Shown in pieces: positions 29,862-39,117 of a stretch of 64,000 nucleotides of DNA. Each line of letters begins with the position of its first letter. Within the stretch, counting starts at the first letter, position 1. The stretch lies in contig JAHDBJ010000008.1 of NCBI GenBank assembly GCA_020630435.1, forward strand, positions 100,852 through 164,851. The letters run 5' to 3'. The notes beneath the pieces were generated by a model, which saw only the letters and a list, made by a program, of their open reading frames with translations, was not told the origin of the DNA and did not search any database. A program made the position numbers and the translations under genes. This DNA is from Saprospiraceae bacterium. Lineage in GTDB: Bacteria; Bacteroidota; Bacteroidia; Chitinophagales; Saprospiraceae.

Positions 29862-30309
29862 ATCTATTAAGTTTATCTTATTGATTATATTTTAATTTTT
29901 CATTATCAACCCCCTTGTATAAAGCCAATACAAAGCTGCTATTGATCTTTCATTAAAGAGTCAATAAAATTACACAACTGCCTTATAATGTTAATAAGAG
30001 CTGAATGGGATTTAAACTAAAACATTATTAATAATAGTGACTAATTTGTACTATATGTTTGAAGCATCTAATATACGTCTTTTTTATAAAAAAGACTTTG
30101 AATTAAATAAAAAACATACTTTAAAAAAAGTTCATCTAGTAATTATAACCAACACCTTTCAAAAGGTGATAATCTACACTAAATCATTACAAATAACCTA
30201 ACAAGAACAAAATACACATAAATAAAAATAATTATACATATAGGGAAAATCTAAAATTATCTGTATCTATTCTCCAAATTTTACATTAATAACAACTACG
30301 AAAAAGTTG
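29862..30309. other. Non-coding stretch between the 309-aa and 1144-aa genes
   Basis: 448 bp, very AT-rich. It holds the relic of the 177-aa gene (30054-30147), a 7-bp hairpin directly after it (CACCTTT at 30153-30159, AAAGGTG at 30162-30168) without a T-tract, and a small TTGTAT/ATACAA hairpin near 29932-29951. No intact ORF was found. Confidence 0.5.
30054..30147 (-). pseudogene. Relic of a second copy of the 177-aa gene
   Basis: About 94 bp here align with 28533-28630 inside the 177-aa gene: shared blocks include TTTGAAGCATCTAATATA and TTTTTTATAAAAAAGACTTT, then decaying similarity to CATCTAGTAATT versus TCTTCTAGTATT. Gaps break the frame and the rest of the gene is absent, so this is a remnant, on the same strand as the intact gene. 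Confidence 0.7.
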
Positions 30310-33300
30310 CTACTCTAAATTTCGTTTTTGATATTTCAAGGAAAAGTCCCAAAGCGAACGGATAATTGTTGAACGGAACTGGTAATATTGTCGGCGTGTT
30401 TTAAAATCGCTTGAATGTAATCCTCCCATAGGATCAAAATATAAATCCGCATCATAAGGACATTCTTCTTTATTTAAGTCTAGTATTTTTCGATAATCCA
30501 TCACTTGCCCCTTCTCCAACTCTTCTTTAACTATACCTGACTTACCTTCTCCCATTATATCAAAATCATTCCTCTGCCAAATGGGGAATGGGGAAAAATA
30601 AACTGGCTTTCCATTATACTGTTCCTTTTTAAAAAAGCTGTCATGAAGCAACTTTAAATAGCCATACAATAGCGTCTGAATATACAATGTTGGGCTTTCA
30701 TTTCTTAAGTCAGAATGCTCATCTTTAGATTTGAATCGATACTGGTATATTTCTCCCTTCTGCATCCGCTTTTCTAAGTCAAAGAATCGTTTATAAACAA
30801 GGGTTGCCCTTAAAGAAGCATAATGCAACAATCCTTTTGTAGATTCTTTGATCTCTTCGTACGTTTCTTCTTGTTCATTCCTTTTATAATAATCGGCTAA
30901 TATTTCATCTGTTTTGTTCAGAAGTTGCCGATATTGCTCCTTCCTTCGATTTCGATAAATCAGTATATTTGGATCATATGATTTAAAGATCTTATCCTCA
31001 TAACTTTGTAGATTTTTTGCTTGCATTTCTTTAACCCTCTCTATATCAATATCCTCATTTTTTAGTAGTTCTTTTGGTCGAGATACTAAGTCAACGGCCA
31101 TAACAGAAAATCCCCATCGGCTCGCACATGATAGAATTAAATAATATGAAGGGTTCTTATCTTCAGAGATAATATCTTTACTCATTGTCAATACATGATA
31201 ATAGTGAGACAACCAAAGTCCTCTAATTTGTCGACAAGGATATAATCTATTGTTCTCAATATCTTCATTAAATTTTTCTAATTCATCAGAATGACCACTA
31301 TGTACCATTACGATAATATACCTTGCCAAAAACTTTACAAAAGTCTGATGATTGATCTGACTTGCTGTATTATACATCTCTGACATTTGCAAAAAATAAC
31401 TCCAATACCAAAAAGTAAACTGTTCTACGTCACTATTATAACCATAATGGAAAGAGAATATATCAGATAAGGACGAACATATAAAACTATCAATCACTTC
31501 TTCTTGTCCAAAGGTCAGTTTATAATTAGAATAATTGTTATAAATAATCGACTTAGTGGTTTGAATGGCATCGTCTAAAGAGGATCGAATAATCGTTCTA
31601 TATTGATAGTGGATCGAATCATAAGTATCTCTATACGATTGAAAAATTTGGTTCGATGCTTCTTTAACAGAAGGCGCAAAAAATATACTTGGTTGAAACA
31701 AGTGGAAGTAATTGAGTCGCATACTAAACTGCGAAGAGGTTACCCCTGAAAGCCCCGAAGAAAAAACAAAGGATGTCGGTTCAAATGATTTATCACCAAA
31801 AGCAGTAGCAATGGCTTTATATGTTCCTTCTAGTGCAAAAATTATTTGCTGACAGCCTCCATTAAACTCAATATTAAAATCCGTTACTCCATCCATTCTA
31901 TACGATTGCAGGAAACGATTTTTGTATGCCATTTCAAATTGATCTACTAGCGTATTAATTACATTTTCCACTTCATGCCCATCATAATATCTAACATCGC
32001 TGCCAAACATTTTAATAACTTCGATGATCTCTTTTAAAAAAGGTCGAAGACCTATAAAGTATGGAAAAAGAATATTATCTCTTATGCCATCATTGTAATT
32101 TACAAACATATTCAACACCTTTTCCCTCAATATCTTTGATACATTGCAACGGTACAATAAGCGTCTTAACTTTTTCAACTTTGGCAGCGAAAACGTAAAA
32201 TGTATAAGCCTATCATGAATAAGATACTCCTTAGAGGTTTCCAAATCAAAAGCCTCTACTTTATGTTTTCCTTTTACATTCTTTTTTTCATTTGTTGTAG
32301 CTATTAATTCAAATAATTCATTAAAGGTATATCTAAATCCAATAAGTGAATTCAGTTTTTTAACATGCCTACTAATAAACTTAGATTTCTTATTATCGCT
32401 TAGTAGTTGACGCTCTAACTCAAAAACTTGACTAAAACCAACAGAACCCGAAGAAAAGGGGAAAATATAATCTTCCATACCTGCTACAAAACTGGCTCTA
32501 TCATCTTCTGTACAATCAATATCATTAAATTCCTTCAACAAATATTTCAAATGTCCTGGTTTTATCAACCATTTTATAAATAAATGCTCTGCTTCATCAT
32601 TTTTATGATAAAAAGGATAATAACGTTCCACTCTCAACTCTTGATTATTATAATCCTCCAACAAATGATAATCAAAGCCAAAAGATGTTAATGTTTTTAT
32701 AAATATATGCGCCGCCTCTATATTGCCTTGTTCTTGATTTTTATTGCCTCTTTTTTGTTCGTAGGTATGCTCTTCCACGTTTTTCATAAAATCTGATGAT
32801 TCATATTCTGAATATAAATCATCAGATTCTTTTTTTGAATTCCATACCTTCTTTTCTAGTCCTATAACACTGTTTATAAGGCTTTCTTCTAGGATTTGTT
32901 CATATAAAATAGCAAAATGCTCTTTATCTTTATCACTAAATCCAAGTCTTTCATCATTTACAAACTGTTTTAAGTCCTGCAATCGCCATTGTCGAATTCC
33001 AATAATAATATCACTAATAACCTTAAGATCATTTGAAAAAATCGTTAGTGTTAATTCATGCCAACCAATTGATTCCGTAAGAATAAAATCGGTGTAAATT
33101 TCACCTTTGGCATTGCTTATAGGATATATTTTTTCTTTAAGATACTGGTGTAATATCATCTCAATTAATGCTACGAATTTAGCTCCTGCCCCTAATAATA
33201 AACCATTATTCACCTTAATCCTTGTAAAAGCAATAAATGGATATAGTTTTTTAGTTTGTGCTTTGCCTTCATCTAACTCCGTATTCAATAAAAAGGTGGA

Positions 33301-33744
33301 CTTTGCTTTTTTAATTAAAGGATTTTTTGCACCACATAAATCCGAATTTGTACTCTTTATGCCTACTAATTCTTTTTCAACAATAGGAGCGGTTCCTGAT
33401 ATAATTTGATACTTAAAATTGCTAGGATGTGAACCAATCCTATCCGAAGAATCTATAAAATAACTATAGGGATGGAAATTTCTACTCGCTAATGTGTAAT
33501 CATCGACTAAACTAATCACTGCTAGATCATAACTTCCATAAAGAATGTAAAAGGAAGGCTTATAAAAATATTTATCAAAGGCTGTCTCAAAATTTTTGTT
33601 TTGCTTTAATAAGTTTCCAAATTTTTTCTGCTTCTCCTTATAGCCATTTATAATCCCTTGCAAATCTTCACGGGATTCTTTTTCATTGCCTATAGGAACT
33701 GTCGTGAAACTTATAAACAAACTACAGTTGTTTGCATAGTTCAT
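30310..33744 (-). CDS. Unrecognised 1144-aa protein of a possible conflict system
   Basis: Not recognised. No signal peptide or membrane segment. The N-terminal 260 residues show two similar units, each with a G-x-[YH]-[DE]-L turn followed by a strand and helix: GSYDLAVISLVDD at 70-82 and GWHELTLTIFSNDL at 227-240, which suggests tandem alpha/beta (ferredoxin-like) domains. A Lys/Glu-rich helical linker (about 315-345) follows, and the remaining 800 residues are mostly helical with many Tyr, Phe and Arg. No Walker A, HExxH, or nuclease motif was found. A size above 1100 aa, tandem small alpha/beta domains at the N-terminus and a neighbour with an EAD-like domain are features shared with sensor proteins of bacterial conflict systems (inference). 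It has 126 bp to recO on the upstream side. Confidence 0.6.
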   Translation of the reverse strand: MNYANNCSLFISFTTVPIGNEKESREDLQGIINGYKEKQKKFGNLLKQNKNFETAFDKYFYKPSFYILYGSYDLAVISLVDDYTLASRNFHPYSYFIDSSDRIGSHPSNFKYQIISGTAPIVEKELVGIKSTNSDLCGAKNPLIKKAKSTFLLNTELDEGKAQTKKLYPFIAFTRIKVNNGLLLGAGAKFVALIEMILHQYLKEKIYPISNAKGEIYTDFILTESIGWHELTLTIFSNDLKVISDIIIGIRQWRLQDLKQFVNDERLGFSDKDKEHFAILYEQILEESLINSVIGLEKKVWNSKKESDDLYSEYESSDFMKNVEEHTYEQKRGNKNQEQGNIEAAHIFIKTLTSFGFDYHLLEDYNNQELRVERYYPFYHKNDEAEHLFIKWLIKPGHLKYLLKEFNDIDCTEDDRASFVAGMEDYIFPFSSGSVGFSQVFELERQLLSDNKKSKFISRHVKKLNSLIGFRYTFNELFELIATTNEKKNVKGKHKVEAFDLETSKEYLIHDRLIHFTFSLPKLKKLRRLLYRCNVSKILREKVLNMFVNYNDGIRDNILFPYFIGLRPFLKEIIEVIKMFGSDVRYYDGHEVENVINTLVDQFEMAYKNRFLQSYRMDGVTDFNIEFNGGCQQIIFALEGTYKAIATAFGDKSFEPTSFVFSSGLSGVTSSQFSMRLNYFHLFQPSIFFAPSVKEASNQIFQSYRDTYDSIHYQYRTIIRSSLDDAIQTTKSIIYNNYSNYKLTFGQEEVIDSFICSSLSDIFSFHYGYNSDVEQFTFWYWSYFLQMSEMYNTASQINHQTFVKFLARYIIVMVHSGHSDELEKFNEDIENNRLYPCRQIRGLWLSHYYHVLTMSKDIISEDKNPSYYLILSCASRWGFSVMAVDLVSRPKELLKNEDIDIERVKEMQAKNLQSYEDKIFKSYDPNILIYRNRRKEQYRQLLNKTDEILADYYKRNEQEETYEEIKESTKGLLHYASLRATLVYKRFFDLEKRMQKGEIYQYRFKSKDEHSDLRNESPTLYIQTLLYGYLKLLHDSFFKKEQYNGKPVYFSPFPIWQRNDFDIMGEGKSGIVKEELEKGQVMDYRKILDLNKEECPYDADLYFDPMGGLHSSDFKTRRQYYQFRSTIIRSLWDFSLKYQKRNLE

Positions 33745-33870
33745 AGTAGCATTCTTGTTTTTCGTTGAGTACTGGTATTGATATAGTTAAGATTGTAAAT
33801 TTAACATTTTTATAAATTTAACCTAAGAACTTATTGATTATTTTATATATTCAAATAAGATGAATGTCAA

Positions 33871-34593
33871 TTAACTCAAGACCTCTTGTATAATGGAATA
33901 AGCCTTTACCTCCTTAAAATTTTCAACATGTAGGCGATAATATTTTATTAGTTGTTCTAACAATTCTTTCCGCTCTTGTTTAGGGATTGGGTAAGTATGT
34001 GCCTCTTGGAGAGGAATAGATAAAATGTGGTGTAGGTGAGTACTTAAATCCAAAGAAATATAATGTTGTCTTCCCGTAAGATTTGTAATAAAACAGCCAT
34101 CTTCTAAATCAAAATAGCTTTCTTTTTTCCAATTATTATTAGGCTTTATTCCTAGGAATGATGTTAAGTGTAGTATAAAAAACAACGGAAAATTGGCAAT
34201 TTTATGGGTAGTTCTATCAAGCAATAAAAAGCTATCATAAAGGTAGTTAAAGAGTAACTGATTCGCTTCTGACTCTTTAATTGTCTTGCCGCAAACTTCT
34301 GTCATAAACAAACCAACTGTCCCTTTTACTACATTAAAAGGGATAGATTGATAAATTAATGCTGGTCGAATCTCTTTTAGGCGATTGACTTCTTTATTTG
34401 GATTGTCATAAACCACAATTTCTACTAGGGACATCACTTGAAACAGACTACTTGAAATCTTAGCTTTCTTAGAACGAACACCTGATACAATATACGTAGC
34501 AAGTCCCCTTTCTAGTGTATAAATATCGCAAATAAGGCTAGTTTCTGAGTATTTAGTTGTCCTAAAAACAATCCCTTTCGTTTTTATTAGCAT
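33871..34593 (-). CDS. recO: DNA repair protein RecO
   Basis: A 240-aa protein; I start at the ATG at 34591-34593, where the N-terminal OB fold begins (MLIKTKGIVFRTTKYSETS); the longer frame adds 13 residues. VSGVRSKKAKISSSLFQ is the OB-fold signature, and the helical C-terminal domain follows. RecO helps load RecA on SSB-coated single-stranded DNA in the RecFOR pathway. The zinc-finger cysteines found in some family members are not present. It ends 126 bp before the start of the unknown 1144-aa gene on the same strand. Confidence 0.92.
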   Translation of the reverse strand: MLIKTKGIVFRTTKYSETSLICDIYTLERGLATYIVSGVRSKKAKISSSLFQVMSLVEIVVYDNPNKEVNRLKEIRPALIYQSIPFNVVKGTVGLFMTEVCGKTIKESEANQLLFNYLYDSFLLLDRTTHKIANFPLFFILHLTSFLGIKPNNNWKKESYFDLEDGCFITNLTGRQHYISLDLSTHLHHILSIPLQEAHTYPIPKQERKELLEQLIKYYRLHVENFKEVKAYSIIQEVLS

Positions 34594-34693
34594 GAATATC
34601 AATTGAAATAAATTCAGATAGTAAAAATACAAATTTCATTTGATCCATAAATTATATCCTAAAAGACTGTTTTAAAAAACTATTTTAAAATAA

Positions 34694-35374
34694 TCAACGA
34701 TTATCAAATCGAGTTAGATCATAAGACTCAATCAACGAAATTAATTCTTGCATCAAATTTTCATAATTAGAATATTTAGCCTCCTCCAACCCTTTTGCCC
34801 AACCTTTATAATCTTTTGTTCCTAATGATTTCAAGTGTATAAATGGAGGTGTTTCTAGATAAACACTATGATTTCTAAAACTCATCCAAGCATTATCAAA
34901 ATGACGATAACATACGCCCCCATACATATCTGATTTACTCAACCAATCTAAGGTACAAGGCAAAGCAAAATGATTATTGCCTTTGACTGCCATATCTCTT
35001 GTTCCTGCTTCACTATGTAATAAAGAATTGGCTAGAATAATAGAAGCAGGAATATCATACTTCTTCATTTCACCTACGGCTACATGCGAAAACCGACGAA
35101 TATACGCCTCTCGCATTTCATCAGGAATTCGAGCCAATTCTCCTTTGTACGTTGGTAAATCGGAAAGGTCTTTTCCTGGAATAAGGCTAGGAGATTTTTC
35201 TGCTTCTTGTTTCTCCCACAAAGTTGCACTTGAACCTTGATAGAAAATTCCTTTTGATGAGAAACTAAGCATCATACTATCTTGTAATAAGATGATACAA
35301 AGTACCAAAATTAATCCTAATCGAATCCAGCTTTTTTTTATAAATGGGAGAACTGTATATTTTAATGTTTCCAT
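34694..35374 (-). CDS. Membrane-anchored glucosaminidase (GH73, FlgJ-like)
   Basis: A 226-aa protein with an N-terminal membrane anchor (about 18-38) and a GH73 domain (about 90-222). The catalytic Glu is Glu122 in LLHSEAGTRD; the family pattern continues with GNNHFAL, GVCYRHF, WMSFRNHSVYL and YKGWAKGLEEAKYS. It cuts N-acetylglucosamine bonds of peptidoglycan at the outer face of the inner membrane. It lacks LysM repeats. The gene is divergent from dnaE (195 bp between) and upstream of recO by 100 bp. Confidence 0.9.
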   Translation of the reverse strand: METLKYTVLPFIKKSWIRLGLILVLCIILLQDSMMLSFSSKGIFYQGSSATLWEKQEAEKSPSLIPGKDLSDLPTYKGELARIPDEMREAYIRRFSHVAVGEMKKYDIPASIILANSLLHSEAGTRDMAVKGNNHFALPCTLDWLSKSDMYGGVCYRHFDNAWMSFRNHSVYLETPPFIHLKSLGTKDYKGWAKGLEEAKYSNYENLMQELISLIESYDLTRFDNR

Positions 35375-35568
35375 GCAACTTAATTTTAAACTTTATGTTA
35401 TTCAAATTTAAAACAAAAAGTTTTTTAAATCAAGTAATCTACAAACTTTTCGTTAAAAAACATTTTTACATCTAAAAAACACATTTAATTTTTGTATTTT
35501 ACGTATCCAAAAAAACGCTAAAAAAAATTTCATTTATTATCTTTTCATTCTCAATAAATTAAGAAAAT

Positions 35569-38500
35569 ATGCCCGAATTTTGTCATTTACATTGCCATAC
35601 ACAATATTCATTATTAGATGGAGCATCTGAAATTGGTGCAATGATGGACAAAGCTGTTAAAGATGGTCAAAAGGGAGTGGCCCTCACAGATCATGGTAAT
35701 ATGTTCGGTGCATTCAAGTTTGTTTCAGAGGCTAATCGTCGAAACTTAAAACCGATGATAGGTTGTGAATTTTATATGGTAAAGGATCGACACCAAAAAA
35801 CGTTCTCTAGAGCAAATGGTGAAAAAGACAAGCGTTTCCATCAATTACTACTCGCCAAAAACCGTGTAGGATACGAGAATTTATGTAAAATGTGTTCATT
35901 GGGATTTATTGAGGGTTTGTATTCTAAATTTCCTAGAATAGATAAGGAAATACTTCTAAAGTATCATGAAGGTATTATTGCTACAAGTTGTTGTATTGGA
36001 GCTGAAATCCCCCAAGCTATTTTACATGGTAATCTAGAAGAAGCTGAACGATTAACAAAGTGGTGGTTGGACTTATTTGGAGAAGATTTTTATATCGAAT
36101 TGCAAAGGCATAGAGGCCTAGAAAATATTGACAACTTGGGCATAAGTCAAGAGGATATTAATCAAGAATTGATCAAGCTCGCTCGTAAATACAATATCAA
36201 AATTATTGCTACCAATGATTCTCACTACATTGAAGAGGATGACTGGCAACCTCATGATATTTTATTGTGCATTAATACCAATAGTTTAATAGAAGAACAG
36301 AAACGTTTTAAATTTCCAAGCTCAGATTTTTACTTCAAAACACAAGTAGAAATGAGTCAATTGTTTAGTGATATTCCTGAATCAATTGATAATACAATGG
36401 AAATTTTTGATAAAATAGAACCTCTTCAATTAGAGCGAGATGTTCTGCTTCCTGCCTTCCCTATCCCCCAAGGATTCAATAGCCAAGATGAATTTTTAAG
36501 GCATTTAACTTTCGAAGGGGCTAAAGTTCGTTATGGTACTATTACTGCAGAAATTGAAGAACGACTCAATTTTGAATTAGACGTTATTCGTCAATCAGGT
36601 TATCCTGGTTATTTCCTTATTGTGCAAGACTTCACCAATACGGCTAGGAAAATGAATGTTTCTGTCGGGCCTGGACGAGGTTCGGCGGCAGGTTCAGCGG
36701 TTGCTTACTGTACAGGCATTACCAATGTCGATCCGATTAAGTACGATTTGCTTTTTGAGCGTTTCCTAAATCCCGAACGGATTTCAATGCCCGATATAGA
36801 TATTGATTTTGATGATGTCGGACGACAAAAAGTGATCGATTATGTTATTGATAAATATGGTCGAAACCAAGTCGCTCAAATCATTACTTATGGTTCTATG
36901 GCTGCCAAAAGTTCTCTACGTGATGTAGGGCGAGTAATGAATGTTCCATTACCAGAAGTGGACAAGGTAGCTAAAACATTTCCCACAAATTTAAAGGCTA
37001 GTCTTGCTAAGGTGTTAAAAGACAAAGATATAGACAAAAAACTCAAAGACAGTTTGAATGCAGAAGAGTTGGATAAAGCTTATAAATTTAGAGAACTTGC
37101 CGAAGGCCAGGATGATATTGGACAAATGATTCGTACCGCTAAAAAGCTCGAAGGCTCAATCCGTAATACAGGTATTCATGCCTGTGGTGTTGTTATTACA
37201 CCAGATGACATTACCAAATTCGTTCCCGTTAAAACGGATAAAAATTCTGAAATGCTGGTTAGTCAATTCGACAACAGTGTAGCAGAATCCGCAGGACTTT
37301 TGAAAATGGATTTCCTAGGGCTCAAGACCCTAACCATTATCAAAGATGCCGTCAAAATGGTTGAGGAAAATTATACTATAGAAATTGATCCTGAAGCCAT
37401 TGCCCTTGATGATGAGGAAACCTACAAACTTTTCCAGCGGGGCGATACAATTGGTATATTCCAATATGAGAGTGCTGGAATGCAAAAATATATGAAGGAA
37501 TTAGTGCCTTCAACATTTGAAGATTTGATTGCAATGAACGCCTTATATCGCCCTGGCCCGTTAGAGTATATCCCTAATTTTATTGCTAGAAAACATGGGC
37601 GAGAGCCTATCACCTATGATCTTCCTGCGATGGAAGATAACCTTAAAGGAACTTATGGAATCACCGTTTACCAAGAGCAAGTAATGTTACTTTCTCAAAA
37701 ATTGGCAAACTTCTCCAAAGGCCAAGCCGATATGCTCCGTAAAGGCATGGGAAAAAAGAAAAAGAGTATTATTGATGCCTTATACCCTAAATTTATTGAA
37801 GGCGGCGGAGAAAATGGTCATCCTAAAGAAAAACTAGATAAAATATGGAAAGACTGGGAGGCTTTTGCTTCTTATGCTTTTAATAAATCACACTCCACCT
37901 GCTATGCTTTTGTTGCTTTTCAAACCGCATATCTTAAAGCTCATTATCCTGCGGAATTTATGGCATCGGTACTGACCCATAATAAAAATGATATTTCTAA
38001 AATCACCTTCTTTCTTCGTGAATGCAAACGAATGGGCATTACCGTACTCGGTCCAGACATCAATGAGTCTGGTATGAATTTTAAAGTCAATCAAAAGGGA
38101 CAAATTCGTTTTGGTCTATCTGCTTTAAAAGGTGTAGGAGAAGGCCCTGTTGAGGAAATCCTTGCTGAACGAAATACGAATGGAACGTTTAAGGATATTT
38201 TCAACCTTATGCAACGTGTTCCGCTTCGTTCAATGAACAAAAAAGTCATGGAGAGTTTAGCCTATGGTGGTGGTTTTGATTGTTTTGAAAATGTCAACCG
38301 CTCGACTTTATTTATGCCTTCTGATGGTAATAAATATGATACTTTTATTGAACATCTTCAACGTTACGGAAATGCTTATCAAAATCAAAAAGCCCAAAGC
38401 GTCAATTCTCTTTTTGGAGACTCTGAAGATATGATGATTCCAACGCCTTCGATACCTCAAAGAGAAGAATGGCCTCTTTTTGAAAAATTAAATTACGAAA

Positions 38501-39105
38501 AAGAGGTGGCAGGTGTATACTTGAGTGGTCATCCTTTAGACGATTATAAAATGGAAATCAAAAGTTTCACAACTTGTTCTCTAGACAAAGCAGAGAATTA
38601 TAAAGGACAAAAACTTAACCTCGCAGGGATTGTCACTCTAGCAAGTCATCGAATCAGTAAAAAAGGAACAGGCTGGGGCATATTCGCTATACAAGATTAT
38701 AATGGTAATATAGAGTTTCCTTTATTTGGTGAGGATTATGAAAAATTTAAACACCTCTTAAATGTAGGAGCTTGTATTTTTGTCAAAGGGCAATACCAAC
38801 AGCGTTGGGGTAAAGAAGAATACCAATTAAAACTCCTAGAAGTAAAACTCCTAGAAAGTATTGGTGCTGATATGACCGAATCCATTACACTCAATATTTT
38901 TATTGATAAAATCACGGAAGAATTCATTTCTGAAATTCAAGCCTTATGCGATACCCACAAAGGAAAACACATTCTTAAAATGTTATTTTTAGATAAGGAA
39001 AATAAAGAAAAATTAGCCTTAAAATCTAAAACCCAAAAGGTCCATGTGAATAATGATTTTGTGCAAGAATTGGATCGAATGGGTGTCCCCTATAAAGTCA
39101 ATTAA
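35569..39105 (+). CDS. dnaE: DNA polymerase III subunit alpha
   Basis: An 1178-aa replicative polymerase. The PHP domain opens the protein (HLHCHTQYSLLDGASE, 6-21). The palm has GPGRGSAAGSAVAYC and the metal-binding PDIDIDFDD at about 408-416. The helix-hairpin-helix region and an OB fold (LNLAGIVTLASH, about 1015-1090) close it. The length is that of E. coli DnaE (1160 aa); there is no fused DnaQ exonuclease. It starts 195 bp from the divergent GH73 gene and is followed at 12 bp by the LRR gene, so it heads a four-gene run. Confidence 0.97.
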   Translation: MPEFCHLHCHTQYSLLDGASEIGAMMDKAVKDGQKGVALTDHGNMFGAFKFVSEANRRNLKPMIGCEFYMVKDRHQKTFSRANGEKDKRFHQLLLAKNRVGYENLCKMCSLGFIEGLYSKFPRIDKEILLKYHEGIIATSCCIGAEIPQAILHGNLEEAERLTKWWLDLFGEDFYIELQRHRGLENIDNLGISQEDINQELIKLARKYNIKIIATNDSHYIEEDDWQPHDILLCINTNSLIEEQKRFKFPSSDFYFKTQVEMSQLFSDIPESIDNTMEIFDKIEPLQLERDVLLPAFPIPQGFNSQDEFLRHLTFEGAKVRYGTITAEIEERLNFELDVIRQSGYPGYFLIVQDFTNTARKMNVSVGPGRGSAAGSAVAYCTGITNVDPIKYDLLFERFLNPERISMPDIDIDFDDVGRQKVIDYVIDKYGRNQVAQIITYGSMAAKSSLRDVGRVMNVPLPEVDKVAKTFPTNLKASLAKVLKDKDIDKKLKDSLNAEELDKAYKFRELAEGQDDIGQMIRTAKKLEGSIRNTGIHACGVVITPDDITKFVPVKTDKNSEMLVSQFDNSVAESAGLLKMDFLGLKTLTIIKDAVKMVEENYTIEIDPEAIALDDEETYKLFQRGDTIGIFQYESAGMQKYMKELVPSTFEDLIAMNALYRPGPLEYIPNFIARKHGREPITYDLPAMEDNLKGTYGITVYQEQVMLLSQKLANFSKGQADMLRKGMGKKKKSIIDALYPKFIEGGGENGHPKEKLDKIWKDWEAFASYAFNKSHSTCYAFVAFQTAYLKAHYPAEFMASVLTHNKNDISKITFFLRECKRMGITVLGPDINESGMNFKVNQKGQIRFGLSALKGVGEGPVEEILAERNTNGTFKDIFNLMQRVPLRSMNKKVMESLAYGGGFDCFENVNRSTLFMPSDGNKYDTFIEHLQRYGNAYQNQKAQSVNSLFGDSEDMMIPTPSIPQREEWPLFEKLNYEKEVAGVYLSGHPLDDYKMEIKSFTTCSLDKAENYKGQKLNLAGIVTLASHRISKKGTGWGIFAIQDYNGNIEFPLFGEDYEKFKHLLNVGACIFVKGQYQQRWGKEEYQLKLLEVKLLESIGADMTESITLNIFIDKITEEFISEIQALCDTHKGKHILKMLFLDKENKEKLALKSKTQKVHVNNDFVQELDRMGVPYKVN

Positions 39106-39117
39106 CGCCATAGATAT

